A stretch of DNA of 64,000 bases from contig JABYQS010000133.1 of the NCBI GenBank assembly GCA_022592435.1, positions 41,649 to 105,648 on the forward strand. The letters are read 5' to 3'. A model generated the notes under the pieces. That model was given only the letters and a program-made list of their open reading frames with translations, had not been told where the DNA came from and searched no databases. The stretch comes from Cerioporus squamosus. Lineage: Eukaryota; Basidiomycota; Agaricomycetes; Polyporales; Polyporaceae. This document shows positions 60,849 through 64,000 of the stretch, piece after piece (within the stretch, counting starts at the first letter, position 1; each line of letters opens with the position of its first letter). The position numbers were made by a program, and so were the translations under genes.

Positions 60849-61721
60849 ATGCCGAAAGAGACGACCAGGACGACCAAGGTGCGCATATGTCCGCCACAAC
60901 TGCCCGATCTCGACCCCTCCCACCTGGGGGCGTCAGTAGGGCCTGTGTATGCGTTCGGGGTGCTGACAGTCGTCTTCCATACAGCGCAAGGCCGCCGAGA
61001 AGGCAGAGAAGGCGCCGAAGGCGAAGGGGAAGAAGGACCCCAAGGCCCCGAAGCGCGCCCTCTCCGCATACATGTTCTTCTCGCAGGACTGGCGTGAAAG
61101 GATCAAGGCTGAGAATCCCGACGCCGGTTTCGGTGAGTCTGCGCGATCGTTGGTGATTGTTGACACGTCGGAAGGCTGATATAACGCGTCTAACAGGTGA
61201 GATTGGCAAGCTTCTCGGCGCAAAGTGGAAGGAGTTGGACGATGAGGAGAAGAAGGTGTGTCTCCTCTGTCCGCCCTGGTTACCTGTCTTGCGTCCTGCG
61301 CGACCATCATGTAAAAATACGCTGTGTGGACGCGCATATACTCACCTGACCGGTCCGTATATGCACGTCCACCTCCACATGTGCTTGGTTTGTTGCCTGT
61401 ATGCGCATATGTGCATCGTGCGGTATGTCGAACACGCGTATGTGGACCAATGGAGGTCTGGATACGAGCACCGACGCTGCATGTATGCGGCGACACGTGT
61501 ATGCGATCGAGGGTTTGGAGCGCATATGTTCTAGAGCTGATGGTCATTTGTTCTAGCCCTACATTGAGCAGGCAGCAGCAGACAAGACTCGCGCCGAGAA
61601 GGAGAAGGACGAGTATGATGTACGTACATCTCGTATGTGATTGCTGGAGCCATGCTCATGGGATGTTTAGGGCAAGAAAGCCGACAGTGGTAGCGGTGAC
61701 GGGGACGACGACGACGAGTGA
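60849..61721 (+). CDS. NHP6-type HMG-box chromatin protein
   Basis: Five exons from ATG 60849 to TGA 61719-61721 encode ~116 residues. [10 protein letters not shown] is followed by a Lys-rich arm ([18 protein letters not shown]) and a single HMG box ([59 protein letters not shown]), ending in an acidic tail (GDGDDDDE). This matches fungal Nhp6, a non-sequence-specific DNA-bending protein that works with FACT and other chromatin factors. Intron 1 is ~106 nt and intron 3 (61257-61558, ~300 nt) is unusually long for this window, with repeated ATATGTGC/GCATATG words. Confidence 0.93.
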
Positions 61722-62408
61722 ACACGATACCCTCCGTCTCTGTCCGTCCACTGTCTCCTACTGTTATGTCGTGTCTATGGCTGCTAGATATTGGTCCGTC
61801 GCTCGTCCGTGAATCGCTTGCTGCTCGTATAGTACCAAAACCGTAACACTCACCACCTCCTGCTCCTCTCTCTGCGATCGCTTTGCCTTCTATGTATCCT
61901 CGTACCTCGCTAGTCGTATAGCTACGTCTTTGGACGCGTGTGCATGTCGCGTCCGTTGTACACCGAACGACGTCCTGTAATACTAGACGATCTGTACTTG
62001 TTCGTTCGCTGGGCTCGTTTTAAGTTAATCAATCATTGGACTCACTGCGTTCGAGGAACTTCGGCAATACAAAACGTCCGACTTGGTGACCGCGTAGAAG
62101 CAAGCAAACTCCTCAGACTGAGACTCAGAGTGCATCGACATCATGGTCTTGGGTGGGCCCGGGATGAGGTTCACCGGCACCGTTGACCAAGGTGTTCGAC
62201 TGTGCAGTGTGTTCGGCCGCGACGGCGGCTTCGGAGTGCCCATATTCAACGGATCAATCAAGCCTCTCAGCGCTTACCTTCAAGCCCTCCTCTGGGACGT
62301 CCACGATGACGTCGCCCTCCACATTTGCTTCCCTATGTAACGGAGAGCTGTAAGTACGATGCCTCCGCGAAGTTTGAAGCGCATCTCTCTCCTTCATAGT
62401 CCCTCGCG
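61722..62408. other. Intergenic region, no gene seen
   Basis: Contains the 3' UTR of the HMG-box gene and the promoter of the SMP-repeat gene. No repeat or RNA gene is recognised. Confidence 0.3.
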
Positions 62409-63707
62409 ATGAGCTCGTCCAACGCCCCGTATCTCGAACAAGCTGCCTACGTCGATGCCGCTCGCATCCTCCAAGACACGGAACCCGTCCCGCCTTTGGA
62501 GACACTTCCGGCGGCGCCACCCCCAACTCGGCCGCCCACAACAGCGTCGACCACTGCGAGTGTTGACCTAGATAGCATTGGGGAAGGTGAGCACCTACGC
62601 TCAGCGGCAGCTCACGCATCTTGTGCCGACGCGTTTCACCAGCCGAAGCGCGAACGTTGGTCTCCGCGGAGCACCGAGCGTTAGGTTACAGACCTCCTGA
62701 AGGCTCTTTGGCTGCTCAAGCTCAGGCGGCTGCTGCCCACCATCCGGAAGGCAGTTTGATTCCTCCAAATGAAAAAGCGTTGGTGGAGGCAGCAGAGGCA
62801 GACTCCGTAAGGATTGCGTGAGTCTTGATAACACCGCATGCATCCCTTGATTCTAACCACAATATGCTAGAGGGGAGTTGGGTGGACAACCGACGTACAA
62901 GATGCAGCATATATCCGTCCCGGCGAAAGCTAGGCTTCAATCTGCCGCTGAGACCCTGGGGATGGATCTGAGAGGGGTTGGAGAAGGTGAAGTTAGTCAT
63001 CCGGTTCCCAAGAGGATCCTAACTAACTCCCTCCTCAGTCGAGGCTCGCCAGATCATGTCCGAAGAAACCAGCGAGCTGGGATACCGACCCCCTGCAGGC
63101 TCTCTGGCCGCCGAAGCACAGTCTGCTGCGCGCTTCCACCCTCAGGGAGAGCCCGGTGTAGAGCATCCGGATCCCACCACCCTCATCAGTGCGCGTGTGA
63201 AGACGCTGAGCGTGGTGTACGTGCATCAAGCATTCTAGTGTCGATATGCGTGTGATACTCATCCGCATGAAGTTCTCAGCGCGAGCAGGACACGGTGGCA
63301 GGTATTAATCTACACACCATCACGAAGCCAGAGGCGCAGTTGCTGGAGTCGCTCGAACATAAGCTGTATGTGGCATACTTCGTAGCCTTTCAGATCAAAT
63401 GGCCTAACGTTGTCGCAGATTGGGCTACGTGCCGCCGAGCGGTTCAGTCGCCGCTCAAGCGCAAGCAGCAATTGCACGACGAGGGGCACAACCAGTGACG
63501 AAAGGCACGCTTTGTCTACCATACGCCCATTACTCCTACTGATATATGATGCATCTTACAGAGCTCGCAGCGTTCCTGTACTCGGAAGAGCATAGGACCC
63601 TCGGCTTTGAGCCACCAGCAGACAATATTGCCACTATCGCGCAAAGCCTCGCTGACCAGAACGCTGCAGATGGAGGGCAGCGCACTCTAGGAGACGTAGG
63701 TGTGTGA
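62409..63707 (+). CDS. SMP-repeat (seed-maturation-protein-like) protein
   Basis: Starts MSSSNAPYLEQAAYVDAA and runs through about eight exons to a stop at 63705-63707. Four copies of an SMP-like motif are evident: LGYRPPEGSLAAQAQAAAAH, LGYRPPAGSLAAEAQSAARF, LGYVPPSGSVAAQAQ and LGFEPPADNIATIAQSLAD, each preceded by an acidic helix (AEARTLVSAEHRA; VEARQIMSEETSE; KPEAQLLESLEHK; ELAAFLYSEEHRT). SMP motifs are known from plant LEA-type seed proteins and occur in fungi, where their role in desiccation or stress is presumed, not shown. One repeat per exon group suggests internal duplication. The last intron (63505-63561) appears to use a GC donor. Confidence 0.75.
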
Positions 63708-63836
63708 TCGTCATTCTCTCTGTATCAGTAGTCACGGCGTATACATCTGCGTTGTTGTCTTCCCGTCCACGACACGTACACGCCATGAAGAAGTCAATCG
63801 ATGAACAATCACACCCCCAGCATACCCCCAGTCGCC

Positions 63837-64000
63837 TCATCCGGTAAAGCACGTCAACAGGCCGCTCGGTTGGAGCCTCTGGAGCACCTGCGCCTGCACG
63901 CTCGCGCTCACGTCCGACTTGCTGGTCGCATCCATCACCGTGACACTCGCGAAGCACCCTGAGCCCACGACAGTGTCCTCGTCCGGTAGACGCGTGCTCC
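63837..64000 (-). CDS. SurE-family phosphatase, C-terminal fragment (cut by window edge)
   Basis: The minus-strand frame entering from the right edge ends at 63837-63839. Its ~53 residues (TRLPDEDTVVGSGCFASVTV, MDATSKSDVSASVQAQVLQR) align with the C-terminus of the SurE gene at 53097-54321 (DHLPRETEVVNHVAGCYASV, SASNKLDVNSTLQGQVYNR). It is therefore a second, diverged SurE family member on the same strand about 10 kb away. Confidence 0.75.
   Translation of the reverse strand, partial: STRLPDEDTVVGSGCFASVTVMDATSKSDVSASVQAQVLQRLQPSGLLTCFTG

Noticed and set aside
1..64000. CRISPR arrays, bacterial operons, ribosome binding sites
   Set aside because: The tandem repeats found are satellites or exon repeats without CRISPR spacer structure, and the intron-rich genes show that this is eukaryotic nuclear DNA.

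Overview
The window reads as nuclear DNA of an agaricomycete (basidiomycete) fungus, possibly a polypore. Genes are split by many short introns (about 45-65 nt, mostly GT-AG with CTRAY-like branch sites). The gene content also fits: a basidiomycete-type Tnp2/CACTA transposase, tandem DUF6533 membrane proteins, an F-box/LRR-like protein and an SMP-repeat protein. The species is not identifiable from the sequence alone.

Left third (1-24 kb) is accessory. It holds a gene tail at the left edge, a single-pass membrane protein with a long S/R/P-rich tail (minus, 0.9-2.3 kb), a WD40 protein with a likely C-terminal membrane anchor (2.6-4.2 kb), and two unrecognised membrane-protein genes (7.0-9.2 kb). 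A Tnp2 transposase gene follows (9.2-14.0 kb), then an unrecognised multi-exon gene (14.3-15.6 kb) and a very long, disordered, acidic multi-exon gene (16.2-21.9 kb). Both large genes carry tandemly duplicated exon-plus-intron units whose exons are exact multiples of three (51 and 111 nt) and have symmetric phase. I infer that 8.5-22 kb is one large CACTA-like element or a nest of such elements, but I could not find its terminal inverted repeats.

Middle (24-33 kb) is repeat and pseudogene territory. A broken 2-oxoglutarate dehydrogenase E1 gene (25.3-28.4 kb) has its central part replaced by the start of a HIS4-type histidine-biosynthesis gene. Introns are retained and stops are present. A 2.7-kb satellite of 54-bp units follows (29.9-32.6 kb); its main block is flanked by units in the opposite orientation. 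Then come a GGT/GTA-rich microsatellite and a roughly 500-bp AT-rich tract.

Right half (33-64 kb) is mostly ordinary host genes. In order: FLVCR-like MFS transporter, small secreted protein (minus), oxysterol-binding protein, F-box protein, two tandem DUF6533 genes (minus), UbiA prenyltransferase (minus), tRNA-Ala(UGC) (minus), a palindromic MITE-like element, GPI-anchored Ser-rich protein (minus), SurE phosphatase (minus), branched-chain aminotransferase, tRNA pseudouridine synthase Pus3 (minus), otubain, NHP6-type HMG-box protein, SMP-repeat protein, and the 3' end of a second SurE gene (minus, cut by the right edge). Several conserved genes between 51.9 and 59.4 kb have single-base frame breaks at G or C runs, which look more like assembly indels than decay.
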